Source: JBAQMG01 sp049302575 (GTDB lineage Bacteria; Bacillota; Desulfitobacteriia; Desulfitobacteriales; Desulfitobacteriaceae). Taken from it: DNA of 64,000 nt. A model generated the notes under the pieces. The model was not told where the DNA came from and made no database searches. It saw only the letters and a list, made by a program, of their open reading frames with translations. Both the position numbers and the translations under genes were made by a program. The DNA lies in NCBI GenBank assembly GCA_049302575.1, contig JBAQMG010000110.1:90562-154561 (forward strand). The letters run 5' to 3'. Below, piece after piece: positions 6,919 to 16,001 of this stretch (within the stretch, counting starts at the first letter, position 1; every line of letters starts with the position of its first letter).

Positions 6919-6962
6919 AAAGGTGCTCTAAAGAAGCGATAGCTTTTTTAGGGCACCTTTTT
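6919..6962 (+). terminator. Intrinsic terminator between the AbrB-RelE gene and amtB
   Basis: AAAGGTGC (6919-6926) pairs with GCACCTTT (6953-6960), with inner CTAAA/TTTAG and AAGC/GCTT steps, followed by a T-run. It lies 176 bases after the AbrB-RelE stop and only 28 bases before the amtB start. It may end the first gene or act as an attenuator for amtB. Confidence 0.75.
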
Positions 6963-6989
6963 ATTATTTAATAGAAGGGGGAGAATTTA

Positions 6990-8267
6990 ATGGGTTTGAA
7001 TAATGGAGATATTTCTTTTGTACTTATTAGTACCGCACTTGTTCTTTTTATGACGCCGGGCTTAGCTTTCTTCTATGGGGGTATGGTTCGTAAAAAACAT
7101 GTTCTATCAATTATGATGCAGAGTTTCGTTGCAATTGGCGTGGTTACCGTACTATGGACATTAGTTGGTTATTCTTTAGCCTTTGGTCCGGATTATGGTC
7201 ATATTATTGGTGGCCTAGATTGGTTTGGGTTAAAGGGAGTTGGTTTGGAAGCTAATTCTGATTATTCCTCGACGATTCCACACATGTTGTTCTTTGCCTT
7301 TCAACTTATGTTTGCAATTATTACTCCAGCAATCATAACAGGATCGACAGCTGAGCGTTTGCGTTTTCCAGCATTTATCCTTTTTATTGCTTTCTGGAGC
7401 ATGTTGGTTTATGTACCACTTACTCATTGGGTTTGGGGAGTAGGTGGTTGGTTGCGGGAGTTAAAGCTTTTAGATTTTGCTGGCGGGACTGTCGTGGAAA
7501 TCGCTTCTGGGGTTTCTGGATTAGTAGCGGCACTTGTTGTTGGCAAAAGACATAAAAAGGGCAAGGAAGCCTCTATACCTCATCATTTACCTAATGTTCT
7601 GTTAGGTGGCGGGATACTCTGGTTTGGTTGGTTTGGGTTCAATGCCGGAAGCGCTCTTGGAGCTAATGGTATTGCAGTATTGGCACTGGTTACCACTCAT
7701 ATTGCTGGGGCAACAGCGATGTTAGGTTGGATGTTGATAGAGACGTTCCACCGTGGTAAACCTACAGTGTTTGGTGCAATTAGTGGAGCAATTGCTGGTC
7801 TGGTGGCAATTACACCCGCCGCCGGGTTTGTCTCACCAACGAGTGCTATGCTAATCGGTTTTGTGGCGGGGGGCTTGTGCTATTACTTTGTAGGTGTTTT
7901 AAAAGAGAAGTTGGGTTATGACGATACATTAGATGCTTTTGGAATTCACGGAATTGGTGGTACTTGGGGGACGATTGCAACAGGAATTTTTGCTAGTTTA
8001 TCTGCTAATCCACAGGGGGCTAATGGGCTATTTTATGGGGGAGGAATTCACCCTGTTTTGATCCAACTTTTGGGAGTTGTAGTAGCTTATGTTTTCACGG
8101 GTGGGATGACTTTCTTGATTCTTAAATTCATAGGGGTGCTGACTCCGTTACAAGCCACAGAGGATGAACAAGAATATGGGTTAGATCTCTCGCAGCATGG
8201 TGAAAATGCCTACCCGGATTTTGATACGCCAGGTAATTTTCAATCTTCATGGAATTTAACAGATTAA
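6990..8267 (+). CDS. amtB: Ammonium transporter Amt
   Basis: A 425-residue, eleven-helix ammonium transporter. Family marks include FFYGGMVRKKHVL after the first helix, FAFQLMFAIITPAIITG, HWVWGVGGWL, GGTVVEIASGVSGLVAALVVG, and DAFGIHGIGGTWG, which carries one of the paired pore histidines. The protein starts directly with the first helix and shows no long cleavable signal. ATG 6990 follows GAAGGGGGAG. No glnK/PII gene adjoins it, which is unusual because amtB and glnK are mostly coupled. Regulation probably goes through the two-hairpin leader just upstream. An intrinsic terminator follows. Length and motifs are normal for Amt, so the call is secure. Confidence 0.95.
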   Translation: MGLNNGDISFVLISTALVLFMTPGLAFFYGGMVRKKHVLSIMMQSFVAIGVVTVLWTLVGYSLAFGPDYGHIIGGLDWFGLKGVGLEANSDYSSTIPHMLFFAFQLMFAIITPAIITGSTAERLRFPAFILFIAFWSMLVYVPLTHWVWGVGGWLRELKLLDFAGGTVVEIASGVSGLVAALVVGKRHKKGKEASIPHHLPNVLLGGGILWFGWFGFNAGSALGANGIAVLALVTTHIAGATAMLGWMLIETFHRGKPTVFGAISGAIAGLVAITPAAGFVSPTSAMLIGFVAGGLCYYFVGVLKEKLGYDDTLDAFGIHGIGGTWGTIATGIFASLSANPQGANGLFYGGGIHPVLIQLLGVVVAYVFTGGMTFLILKFIGVLTPLQATEDEQEYGLDLSQHGENAYPDFDTPGNFQSSWNLTD

Positions 8268-8288
8268 AGAAAAATAACCTCACAACGA

Positions 8289-8326
8289 AAAGGTCGCTGC
8301 GCAAGAAGACGCAACGACCTTATTTT
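8289..8326 (+). terminator. Intrinsic terminator of amtB
   Basis: AAGGTCG (8290-8296 region) pairs with CGACCTT (8315-8321), with an inner TGCG/CGCA step, followed by ATTTT. It lies about 22 bases after the amtB stop. Confidence 0.75.
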
Positions 8327-8547
8327 GCCATATCAGAAAGTATAACTCTAAACTTAAGTATCTCGAAAAGTTGAGCTTGTGAAAATAGCTCATTAGCTCA
8401 AGAGGAGAAAAAACAATAGTACGTTGTTTGGTATAGATAAATCAAAGGTGGAGATCTTTTATACGCAGATTGGTTCAATTTCTGGTATAATTTTATAGTG
8501 TTACTTGTCATGGTAGTTCTACCAACTGCAGAAAGAAGAGAAATAAT

Positions 8548-9150
8548 ATGAGCTTATTGGTAATTGATTTCGAGTTTTCTACCAAAATGTCCTATGGAAG
8601 TCCAAGAGCCTGGTTTCCTGAGATCATCGAGGTTGGTGCAGTTTTGGTAAATGAGGATGGAAGTCTCACTGAGGAACAATACAGTGCGATAATAAAACCA
8701 AGATTTTGGCCAAAATTGAACGAGGAGTGCTACGGGATTACAGGAATAAGCCAAAATGATGTGGAAAACGGGATACCACTCGAAGCAGCTTTAAATAGTC
8801 TTCAATTAATGTCGCCTGCTAAAGATACTTGGTTAATCGCTTGGGGTGATTCGGATCGAAAAGTTCTTGGAAATGCTTGTGAGAAATATGGTATTTCCTA
8901 TCCCTTTGTTTATGAGAATTATATTGATTTTGGTTTTGCCTATCAAACTTTTAACAAGTTGGGAAGAATGGCCTCTTTAAAATCTGCCATTGAAGCGACA
9001 AATGTACAGATGGTCGGATTCCAACATTCCGCGCTTGATGATGCTCTCAATACTGCGTTAGTAATGCAGAAATTGATTTCGCTGGGTTGGGTGTTGGAGA
9101 AGGTTCCCTTATCTGATAATTATAATGTCTATAAGAATCAAAGGATGTGA
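8548..9150 (+). CDS. DEDDh 3'-5' exonuclease, KapD/ERI-1-like
   Basis: A 200-residue DnaQ-fold exonuclease. The metal-binding motif I is VIDFEFST at residues 5-12 (Asp and Glu), followed by PEIIEVGAVLV. Motif II is the WGDSDRKVL segment, and the DEDDh end is FQHSALDDALNTALV with His and Asp. The spaced residues and the FEFST start followed by PRAWFPEIIE resemble Bacillus KapD and eukaryotic ERI-1, which trim RNA or DNA 3' ends. KapD inhibits the KinA sporulation pathway in Bacillus; whether this protein does so is unknown. It is a stand-alone gene. ATG 8548 follows GAAAGAAGAGA. The closest alternative is the DNA polymerase III epsilon exonuclease domain, which usually has DxE rather than DFEFS. 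Confidence 0.8.
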   Translation: MSLLVIDFEFSTKMSYGSPRAWFPEIIEVGAVLVNEDGSLTEEQYSAIIKPRFWPKLNEECYGITGISQNDVENGIPLEAALNSLQLMSPAKDTWLIAWGDSDRKVLGNACEKYGISYPFVYENYIDFGFAYQTFNKLGRMASLKSAIEATNVQMVGFQHSALDDALNTALVMQKLISLGWVLEKVPLSDNYNVYKNQRM

Positions 9151-9236
9151 CACTCCAAAGTTAAAGCTAAGGGTGTGGAACTAATTGCGTCGGAACCAAT
9201 GGCTATTGGTGAGGGAGGTTATCTATTTTTCTTTAC

Positions 9237-10634
9237 CTAGTAGGCCCGTTTTACTTCGGTAATTTCAGCCGTTATCGAGTCCAGTGCCACAAGATCATCA
9301 GAGTTAAGTTCCTTTAAAGAGGACTTTGCGAGGGAGCGCATTGCTTCTTCCATTTCCAAAACCATAGATTTTAAAGTATTTTCAACATTTAGCGCAGCCA
9401 GATTAATATCAAGTTGTGTTTTTGTGGGGGAATCGTAATAGACCAGAGTGGTCGGAGGTTCCCACGGGAGCACTTTTAGTATTTGGTTATGGCCTAAGGC
9501 AAACAAGGGAACTGTAGCAAGAGCGACTGCATCAGCCCCTAAAGCTAAAGCCTTAAGACATTGTCCTGGAGTAAAATAGCCCCCTGAGACGATTAAGCTT
9601 ATCTGAGTGTTTCTCAAATAACGTTCTGCACGTACCAAAGCGTGTAGACTCGGTATTCCGAAATCATCTTGTTTAATTGGAGGTGTGGCATGGGAGCCGC
9701 CTTGGCTTCCGTCCAGAATTATGACATCAAAACCTAAATCTACTGCTACGGCTAAGTCCTCCTCAAGGTGTCCGGTTGCCATTAGCTTTAACCCGATGGG
9801 AATACCATTGGCCCTTTCACGTAAAATTGCCATGAAACCAGGCCAATCCTCAGGAGTTACAACTCCAGGTGGAGCCGGATAGGAAACAGCTGGCTGACCG
9901 GGAGTCACTCCTCCCAGCTCTTGCGCTCTACCCTGAAGTTCCACTGCCTCTACTAGTGAACTTCCCATGTCTGCGCCTTGCCCCATTTGAACTTCCAACA
10001 TATCGGCAGAGGCAATTTGTTCATTGGTTCTCGCCCCCCATTGCCAACGACAAATTTGTAAGATGTATTTTCCCGCCTCCAGCCGTTCCTCGGGTAGAAA
10101 GGGTCCTTCTCCAGAACAGATAGCCGTTTGGAGTGTTTTCGCAGCTCTGGCCAGAGCCCTCTTAGCTTCCTCACTAAGGGCTAAACCGTAGGCCATCCCG
10201 CTAATCATTAGGGGTATGTTTAGGGTGAGCGGTTTAGTGGCGTTTGGACCAAGCGTTACTCGCATATCTATCTGAGCACTTTCCTGTAAGGAAAATCTAT
10301 TCATCAGCTGAGGAGCAAACATGAGGTTTTCAAAACCGTGAAAATGCTTGGGAGTGCCATTGGGTCGTGCAATAATCTTCCCGTTTTGAGCACGAAGCCC
10401 ATTTTCAAATAAATTAAGAACCGAATAGCGTTGCAGGGAGGGCCACAACTCCATAAGATTTTGCGTGTATTTGTCTGAAAGCAGTCTTATGACAAAATTG
10501 TCGGTAATTTTGCTCATGACTTTACGAAAAATTGGTTTGATGAAAACCACGCATCCTAATAGGATAAGTGAAAAAAAAGCTAAAAACAGAAATAGTAAAA
10601 CTAACCATCCAGGATTAGTTATGATGATTTGCAT
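9237..10634 (-). CDS. Membrane-anchored FMN-binding glutamate synthase-like protein
   Basis: A 465-residue protein with one N-terminal membrane helix (WLVLLFLFLAFFSLILLGCVVF, residues 10-31), followed by the FMN-binding central domain of glutamate synthase. Family marks are PLMISGMAYG, TAICSGEGPF, EVQMGQGADMG, GLKLMATGHLEED, VIILDGSQGGSHATPP and the phosphate-binding LIVSGGYFTPGQCLKALALGADAV. The amidotransferase and FAD/NAD parts of full glutamate synthase are absent. Members of this FMN_glutamate_synthase-like group have no agreed reaction. It lies 48 bases after gerB on the same strand and may be read through from the germination operon, with no sporulation role proven. Cysteines near IGPN... 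of the Fe-S cluster in GltB are not conserved as a set here. Confidence 0.8.
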   Translation of the reverse strand: MQIIITNPGWLVLLFLFLAFFSLILLGCVVFIKPIFRKVMSKITDNFVIRLLSDKYTQNLMELWPSLQRYSVLNLFENGLRAQNGKIIARPNGTPKHFHGFENLMFAPQLMNRFSLQESAQIDMRVTLGPNATKPLTLNIPLMISGMAYGLALSEEAKRALARAAKTLQTAICSGEGPFLPEERLEAGKYILQICRWQWGARTNEQIASADMLEVQMGQGADMGSSLVEAVELQGRAQELGGVTPGQPAVSYPAPPGVVTPEDWPGFMAILRERANGIPIGLKLMATGHLEEDLAVAVDLGFDVIILDGSQGGSHATPPIKQDDFGIPSLHALVRAERYLRNTQISLIVSGGYFTPGQCLKALALGADAVALATVPLFALGHNQILKVLPWEPPTTLVYYDSPTKTQLDINLAALNVENTLKSMVLEMEEAMRSLAKSSLKELNSDDLVALDSITAEITEVKRAY

Positions 10635-10682
10635 TGTATATCCTCACAGTTTTTTTGTTAGTATAACTCAGCTAACCAAGTT

Positions 10683-11780
10683 TTATTTTTTAACTTTACA
10701 ACCAAGTCCCCTGAACTTAGCAACGCTTATTAAAAGAAGAGGAATCCCTATTTGAATCGGTAATGTATAAAACGGCCAGATTTTATCTGTAAAATCAATT
10801 ACTTCCATCATACTTCTAAAGGAATAAAGGCCTACGATATTAAGAGCTAAAATTACTGGAATAATAAGCTTACGGTAATTTTTCATTTTTAATAATTGAG
10901 CCAAACCCAGAACAATAACATAGGTAAAGATACTTAGTTTAAGATAATTCCCCAAAAAGTTTGCAATCATAAAGAAGGGATCCAGACGTTCAACAAATCG
11001 TCCAATAGTTGCATAACGACTCATATGGTAAAAAGGTAAATTTAAGAAAGGAAATTCCAAACCGAAAATCGCAGTATAGGCTAATTCCGTTAAGATGCCG
11101 CCAATACCAATAGCTACGATCGTGGACAACATTATTTTTCCGGCTTTTTGATTATCTTTGATGTAGGGAAAGAAAAAGAGAACTAGGATGATTTCCCCAG
11201 CATAAGCGGTAACCGCTAATGAGCCTCGTAAGATATTGCCTATTCCATCGCCAAACACTGGCAATAATTTAGTAAAATCGTATTCGGGAATAAGTAATAG
11301 ATGAATCAGAATAATTAATCCCAGTGCTATAAAAAAGAGGAAATCTGAACTTCGACCTATAACCTCCAAACCATGATACACAGCATATGCCGGCGCTAGA
11401 CTAATAAGGAGCATGATGAAGGTCAGGGGAGCATCGGGCAGCATAGCTACAACGAAAAAACTAGCTACTTCACGGTAAACCATACTTCCGGTTTGAAAAA
11501 CCCAAAGAATTAGAATGGCACTAACCACTTTGCCCAACCACGGTCCAAGAATCAGATCAGTATATTCTACAATAGTTTGCTTGGGAAACATTGCTCCAAG
11601 CTTAGCGGCAATCCAGGCGATAAATCCGCCGTTGGTGATAAATAGAACCGCATCCATCCAACTGTCCCGAGGGGCATATCTGCTGGTAATCATGTGGAGG
11701 AATAATATCGCAGTGGCCATAATTACCCAAAACATAATAAAGAAAACTTGACGTCCATTTATCCTGCCTTCTTCGAGCAT
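10683..11780 (-). CDS. Spore germinant receptor permease subunit (GerAB family)
   Basis: A 365-residue, roughly ten-helix membrane protein of the GerAB/endospore germination permease family, part of the APC transporter superfamily. It starts EGRINGRQVFFIMFW, has the early MITSRYAPRDSWM turn, and is hydrophobic throughout. It is the B subunit that binds the germinant and sits in the spore inner membrane with the A and C subunits. It is the third gene of the operon gerA-gerC-gerB, beginning 8 bases after the gerC stop. The gene order differs from the A-B-C order of Bacillus gerA but occurs often in clostridia. The germinant cannot be read from sequence. Confidence 0.9.
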   Translation of the reverse strand: MLEEGRINGRQVFFIMFWVIMATAILFLHMITSRYAPRDSWMDAVLFITNGGFIAWIAAKLGAMFPKQTIVEYTDLILGPWLGKVVSAILILWVFQTGSMVYREVASFFVVAMLPDAPLTFIMLLISLAPAYAVYHGLEVIGRSSDFLFFIALGLIILIHLLLIPEYDFTKLLPVFGDGIGNILRGSLAVTAYAGEIILVLFFFPYIKDNQKAGKIMLSTIVAIGIGGILTELAYTAIFGLEFPFLNLPFYHMSRYATIGRFVERLDPFFMIANFLGNYLKLSIFTYVIVLGLAQLLKMKNYRKLIIPVILALNIVGLYSFRSMMEVIDFTDKIWPFYTLPIQIGIPLLLISVAKFRGLGCKVKK

Positions 11781-11788
11781 TTTTCCAC

Positions 11789-12970
11789 CTACTTTGTGAA
11801 TTTACCATTAAAGGTTTTATTTCGTAAACCAGTTTGCATAATTTTACTGTCCACCTTAATGTTTATTTCGACTCGTGAGTACATTTTAGGCCATTGTTCT
11901 TTAATACTATCCCAAAGGGCTTTATCTTTCCTTTCGACTAGCCGTCCGATGCCTAAGATATCAGACTCGCTTTCCTGAGATTGCTTGAAGGCGGAGCTAA
12001 TTTGCTCTTCAAACGCTTGATTAAGTGCTATTTCCGCCAGCTTAATATCCTCTAGGTTGTCGAGTGGATAAGCCTTGCTTTCCACTAATTCACCGCTTAG
12101 CTTTACAATAATAGTTACACTTATGTCTTTTTCTTCATTAATTTGGACACTAACTTTTTTACTAGACTGATTAAAGACGTAAGCAATTTGGCCGCGGTCA
12201 CCAACGGGTACGGTAAGGCTCCCGTGTTTGTCTTCACTGTCAGCCAGCATGATGCCTTGCGTATCAGTTTTATTAAGCCAGCCGCCCAACTTTTCTGCCT
12301 TAAAGAGTGCTAGGCCATTTACTTTTAGGTTGTTTTCATTTTTGAGTTTGTCGGTTATGGTTACTTCTAAAACCGGAGCCCAAGCATCTAGGCCAGGGGT
12401 AATCATTTTTTCACTAAAATTTTTTAAAGTTATTTCCTGAACCTCCGAGGATTGAGTTTTACTATAGGAGCCTATACCGTATATTTCCTTGCTTAGTTCG
12501 CTTTCCATTGTCGGTTTGGCTTGGAGCACCTCGCAGGTGTCACCTTTTGTGACAAAAATCAGACTCCTAAAGCGAATCCCCGAGCCTCTTGTCAAGAAAT
12601 CTAAAACTTCATTGAGATTTTCCTCACAGACCGCTTGACCAAGAATAATGACTTGAGTATGGGCTAAAAATGTAATCCTGGGTATTTTGGCGGTTAGATT
12701 TCGGACAGCTTCATCAAGGGATTGACCTTGAGATTCAAGAACTTCATAGGTTTGTTCAGACCCGCCTGCAGGGCCTTTTGAGCTCACACCTAGTTTTCTA
12801 GGACGCAAGATAATTTCAGATAGTTTATAGATATCTTTTCCGTCGAGCTTAATCATATCAATACCTATAGCAGTGGTAATGGCCAGGTTTTCTGTTTCTC
12901 GTTTGTTCCAACAGCCGGTTAAACTCAAAAGCAGTACCAGTATTACGGTATAGGTGATTGTTTTTTTCAT
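11789..12970 (-). CDS. Ger(x)C family germination lipoprotein
   Basis: A 393-residue lipoprotein of the Ger(x)C family, the C subunit of a germinant receptor. The signal peptide is a lysine pair followed by TYTVILVLLLSLTGC, with the lipobox LTGC at about residue 20, then WNKRETENLAITTAIGID, a hallmark start of mature GerC proteins. Further on, ITFLAHTQVIILG and RFRSLIFV mark the N-terminal domain, and the C-terminal alpha/beta part ends VEINIKVDSKIMQTG. Its ATG overlaps the gerA stop by 4 bases (12967-12970), so the two are translationally coupled. It is expected on the outer face of the spore inner membrane. Confidence 0.92.
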   Translation of the reverse strand: MKKTITYTVILVLLLSLTGCWNKRETENLAITTAIGIDMIKLDGKDIYKLSEIILRPRKLGVSSKGPAGGSEQTYEVLESQGQSLDEAVRNLTAKIPRITFLAHTQVIILGQAVCEENLNEVLDFLTRGSGIRFRSLIFVTKGDTCEVLQAKPTMESELSKEIYGIGSYSKTQSSEVQEITLKNFSEKMITPGLDAWAPVLEVTITDKLKNENNLKVNGLALFKAEKLGGWLNKTDTQGIMLADSEDKHGSLTVPVGDRGQIAYVFNQSSKKVSVQINEEKDISVTIIVKLSGELVESKAYPLDNLEDIKLAEIALNQAFEEQISSAFKQSQESESDILGIGRLVERKDKALWDSIKEQWPKMYSRVEINIKVDSKIMQTGLRNKTFNGKFTK

Positions 12971-14559
12971 GATTCTTCTTTTTCCTTTGGCGGTTTGCCC
13001 TTGGGCATGATCGACTGGCGTGTAGGGTTATTTTCTGAAACTTCAGTTGGACGTTTAGACAAAGCCCATCTTGGGGCACGGAAGACGTTTTCTTTAAAAT
13101 CAGCAAAGTGTAAAGGAGCGAGAGGTTCTAGATAAGGAACGCCGAAGCTTCGTAAGGAACACAGGTGAATCAAAATAAGTAATAAACCTATAACTATACC
13201 TAGAAAGCCGAAGGTCGAAGCTAAGAACATGAGGGGAAAACGAATGATTCGGATAGCAGTGGAGGCCTCGATCGTTGGAATTGTTAAAGTGGCGATAGCA
13301 GTCATAGCGACGATAATGACTGTAGTGGGTGAGACAAATCCCGCGTTTACTACTGCGTCTCCGATAACTAAAGCCCCAACAATACTGACCGCAGAACCCA
13401 CCGCACGGGGTAGTCTTATTCCTGCTTCTGTAATAATTTCGAAAGTAAATTCCATAAATAGGGTCTCGATAAAGATCGGAAAAGGTAGCCCCTCACGGAC
13501 ACCTCCTAAGGAGATGAGAATTTTAGTCGGCAACATTTCTTGATGGAAGGTGCTTATAGCGATATAAAAAGCAGGTAAAATCAGGGCAATATTTAATGTA
13601 AAGAAACGTAAGACACGTGTAAAGGTAGCAAAGGGAAATCTAGTGTAATTATCATCAATGGCCTCAAGCATGCCGGGAAAAGATGCAGGGACGATGAGCA
13701 CAGAGGGGGTTGTATCAATTAATACAGCAACTTTGCAATTTAACAAGGCGATGGCTACCCGATCAGGCCTTTCGGTCACTATTGTCTGGGGGAAGAGGGA
13801 ATACGGCGTGTCTTCAATAAATTCCTCAATGTAACCTGATTCAATAATGCCGTCGATTTTGATGCGTTTTAGTCTTTGTTTCATTTCCTGAATCAGGCTG
13901 GCAAGTGCCAAGCCTTCAAGATAAACTATATTTACTTGGGTTTGGGTGAGTGTTCCTATGGTCATTTTTTCGAATTTAAGCTTGGGGGATTTTATTCTAC
14001 GCCGGATAAGTCCTCTGTTAATCTGGATATTTTCACTAAAACCGTCCCTTGGACCTCTTAAGATACCTTCAGAAGGGGACTCTTCGAGCGGTCTGTTTTC
14101 CGATCCACTTTTAATCCCTAAGGAAAAACAGACTGTTTCACCATCAAGCACTAAACCTAAGTTCCCAGTTAAGATTTCTTGAATTAAGGTATTAAGATCG
14201 TTTAGAGGCTTAACTTGACCAACAGTAAGTAGATGGTCGTAAACAACTTTATGAAGGGGTTTTTCCATAGTGTTAGTAAGACTTTGATTTCCCTGCATCA
14301 GTAATTGCAGAGTCTTTTCTAAGGACGAAGAATCTACTAGGTCATCTAGGTAGATAATGAAAGCAGCAGCAGAAGTTTCAAGACCTATTTTCAAAGGTCT
14401 TGAAACTAAGTCGCAACAATTGACCAATTCTTGCTCTAAATAGTTCAGGTTGTCTTTAAGGTTATTAGTCACAGATTGTTGATTTGGTGACCAAACTGGA
14501 GGTTCTTTAGCTTTGTTTTTAAAAGTTAAGGGAATTTTCGTTAGAAGTTTCTTTAACAT
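12967..14559 (-). CDS. Spore germinant receptor subunit A (GerAA family)
   Basis: A 530-residue GerA-family protein, the first gene of the germinant-receptor operon. The soluble N-terminal half runs to about residue 250 and includes SRPLKIGLETSAAAFIIYLDDLVDS and the conserved RGPRDGFSENIQINRGLIRRRIK block. A central membrane region of about five helices follows, beginning near VAVLIDTTPSVLIVPASFP, and the protein ends with a charged, proline-rich tail after SLRSFGVPYLEPLAP. The family forms cation channels in the spore inner membrane that open on germinant sensing. ATG 14559 has AGAAAGAAG upstream. Its presence shows that the organism is, or recently was, an endospore former. Confidence 0.94.
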   Translation of the reverse strand: MLKKLLTKIPLTFKNKAKEPPVWSPNQQSVTNNLKDNLNYLEQELVNCCDLVSRPLKIGLETSAAAFIIYLDDLVDSSSLEKTLQLLMQGNQSLTNTMEKPLHKVVYDHLLTVGQVKPLNDLNTLIQEILTGNLGLVLDGETVCFSLGIKSGSENRPLEESPSEGILRGPRDGFSENIQINRGLIRRRIKSPKLKFEKMTIGTLTQTQVNIVYLEGLALASLIQEMKQRLKRIKIDGIIESGYIEEFIEDTPYSLFPQTIVTERPDRVAIALLNCKVAVLIDTTPSVLIVPASFPGMLEAIDDNYTRFPFATFTRVLRFFTLNIALILPAFYIAISTFHQEMLPTKILISLGGVREGLPFPIFIETLFMEFTFEIITEAGIRLPRAVGSAVSIVGALVIGDAVVNAGFVSPTTVIIVAMTAIATLTIPTIEASTAIRIIRFPLMFLASTFGFLGIVIGLLLILIHLCSLRSFGVPYLEPLAPLHFADFKENVFRAPRWALSKRPTEVSENNPTRQSIMPKGKPPKEKEES

Positions 14560-14627
14560 GGTTGCTTCTTTCTAAGGTACTTTGTCTTGAATACAATTTA
14601 CCTATTAAGGGTTTGTAACTACTGGGT

Positions 14628-14656
14628 TATTATAGCCAAAAGGTGGAAATGTATTC
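14628..14656 (-). promoter_or_regulatory. Candidate promoter of the ger operon (sigma-G or sigma-A like)
   Basis: On the minus strand, GAATA (14652-14656) and TATAATA (14628-14634) are separated by 17 bases, about 70 bases ahead of gerA. The -35 fits the forespore sigma-G pattern (G-A/C/T-A-T-A/G) only loosely. Sigma-G control is expected for ger operons, but the call rests mainly on position. Confidence 0.3.
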
Positions 14657-14831
14657 TGTTGATTCTCCTCACCGTGGGCTATTTTAATTTTCGCAGGAAA
14701 GTTAAAGGAATTTTCCCTTATTTGGTCGAATATTGTTTGAATAGTTAAATAGTACGCATTTAGATTTTAATAATATTGGAGAAACCAAAACCATTTTTAG
14801 GAGGAAAACGATATAAGAGAGGAAGATTAGT

Positions 14832-15995
14832 ATGAAGAAACAGATTATTAACCAAGACCATGACGGTGGGAAAAATAAATACCCACAGGTGTTTCGTCCC
14901 TTAAAAGTTGGTTCGGTTAATTTGCCAAATCGAATAGTTTTTCCGGCTATGCAGGTTAATTTTGCTAACCTGGACGGTACGATTTCTAAAAAACTACAGG
15001 ATTTTTATTTAGCTCCCGCAAGCGGCGGATGTGGTTTGGTTTTCACGGGTGCTGCTGTAGTCTCCTCAGATACAGTGGCCTTTGATCGGGTGATGCGTAT
15101 CGACAAGGATAACTATATTCCTAGACTTAAAGGTTTATTTTCTAAGATTGAAGAGTATGGCAGTGTTCCGGGAATACAGCTTATTCACTACGGGAGGCAA
15201 GCCTTATCCTCCGTAACAGGGTCTGCTTTACTGGCTCCCAGCGCCCTACCTTGTCCCATAATGTCGCAGTATGATCCTAATTATAAAGTTAAGGAAATGA
15301 CGCTTGAAGATATTACTGGTGTACGCCAAGCTTTTATCGAAGCAGCGGTTAGGGCGGCACAGGCTGGTGCCAAAGTTGTGGAGGTTCATGCTGCTCATGG
15401 TTATCTGCTTAATCAATTTTTATCGCCCTACTCAAATAGGCGTAACGATGACTATGGTGGAACAGAGTTGAAACGAGCTCGCCTGACCTTGGAAATTATT
15501 GAAGGGATTCGTGCTGGTCTTGGTTCAAGCATTGCCATCTCACTGCGGGTCAGCGGAGATGAGTTTGTCAAGGACGGTCTCACCCCAGCGTCTTTTAAAA
15601 GTCTGCTGCCACTTTTTGTTCAAGCAGGCATAGATATGTTCAATGTCACGGCAGGGGTATATGAATCTGCCGAGCGTATTATTCCAGCAAGTGATTTAGG
15701 GCCTATGCCCAATATTGAGATTACAGCGGAACTCAAAGGCTATACAAAGCTGCCTATTTGTGCAGTTGGTTTAATTACGACGCTTGAGATGGCAGAAACT
15801 ATTCTGTCTTCTGATAAGGCAGATCTTGTGGCCATTGGTCGGGGTCAAATCGCTGATCCCGAAATGGTGATAAAATCTGCTTCAGGGCGGGAGACGGAGA
15901 TTCAGGAGTGTATAGGGTGTAATCAATGTGAGTATTCTTCAAATGGAGACTCTCAGCTGTCTTGTTCAGTCAATCCTGAATTGAGGAGGGGCTAA
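14832..15995 (+). CDS. Old Yellow Enzyme family NADH:flavin oxidoreductase with Fe-S motif
   Basis: A 387-residue FMN TIM-barrel of the Old Yellow Enzyme family, in the 2,4-dienoyl-CoA reductase/BaiH branch. Marks are FRPLKVGSVNLPNRIVFPAM, the substrate and FMN residues in VHAAHGYLLNQFLSPYSNRR, ISLRVSGDEF and the late VAIGRGQIADPE. It ends with an iron-sulfur site, CIGCNQC, 11 residues, then C. In FadH-type enzymes the spacing is C-x2-C-x3-C-x11-C; here the middle gap is two residues. The FAD/NAD domain that normally follows is absent, and the chain stops cleanly at CSVNPELRRG, so it must take electrons from another protein or directly from NAD(P)H. The hybrid kinase gene starts 6 bases later, which suggests co-expression. 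Confidence 0.88.
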   Translation: MKKQIINQDHDGGKNKYPQVFRPLKVGSVNLPNRIVFPAMQVNFANLDGTISKKLQDFYLAPASGGCGLVFTGAAVVSSDTVAFDRVMRIDKDNYIPRLKGLFSKIEEYGSVPGIQLIHYGRQALSSVTGSALLAPSALPCPIMSQYDPNYKVKEMTLEDITGVRQAFIEAAVRAAQAGAKVVEVHAAHGYLLNQFLSPYSNRRNDDYGGTELKRARLTLEIIEGIRAGLGSSIAISLRVSGDEFVKDGLTPASFKSLLPLFVQAGIDMFNVTAGVYESAERIIPASDLGPMPNIEITAELKGYTKLPICAVGLITTLEMAETILSSDKADLVAIGRGQIADPEMVIKSASGRETEIQECIGCNQCEYSSNGDSQLSCSVNPELRRG

Positions 15996-16001
15996 TAAGT
16001 C

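Noticed and set aside
9199..9212. Hairpin CCAAT/ATTGG as terminator of the FMN-protein gene or the exonuclease gene
   Set aside because: The 5-bp stem is weak and no T-run follows on either strand.
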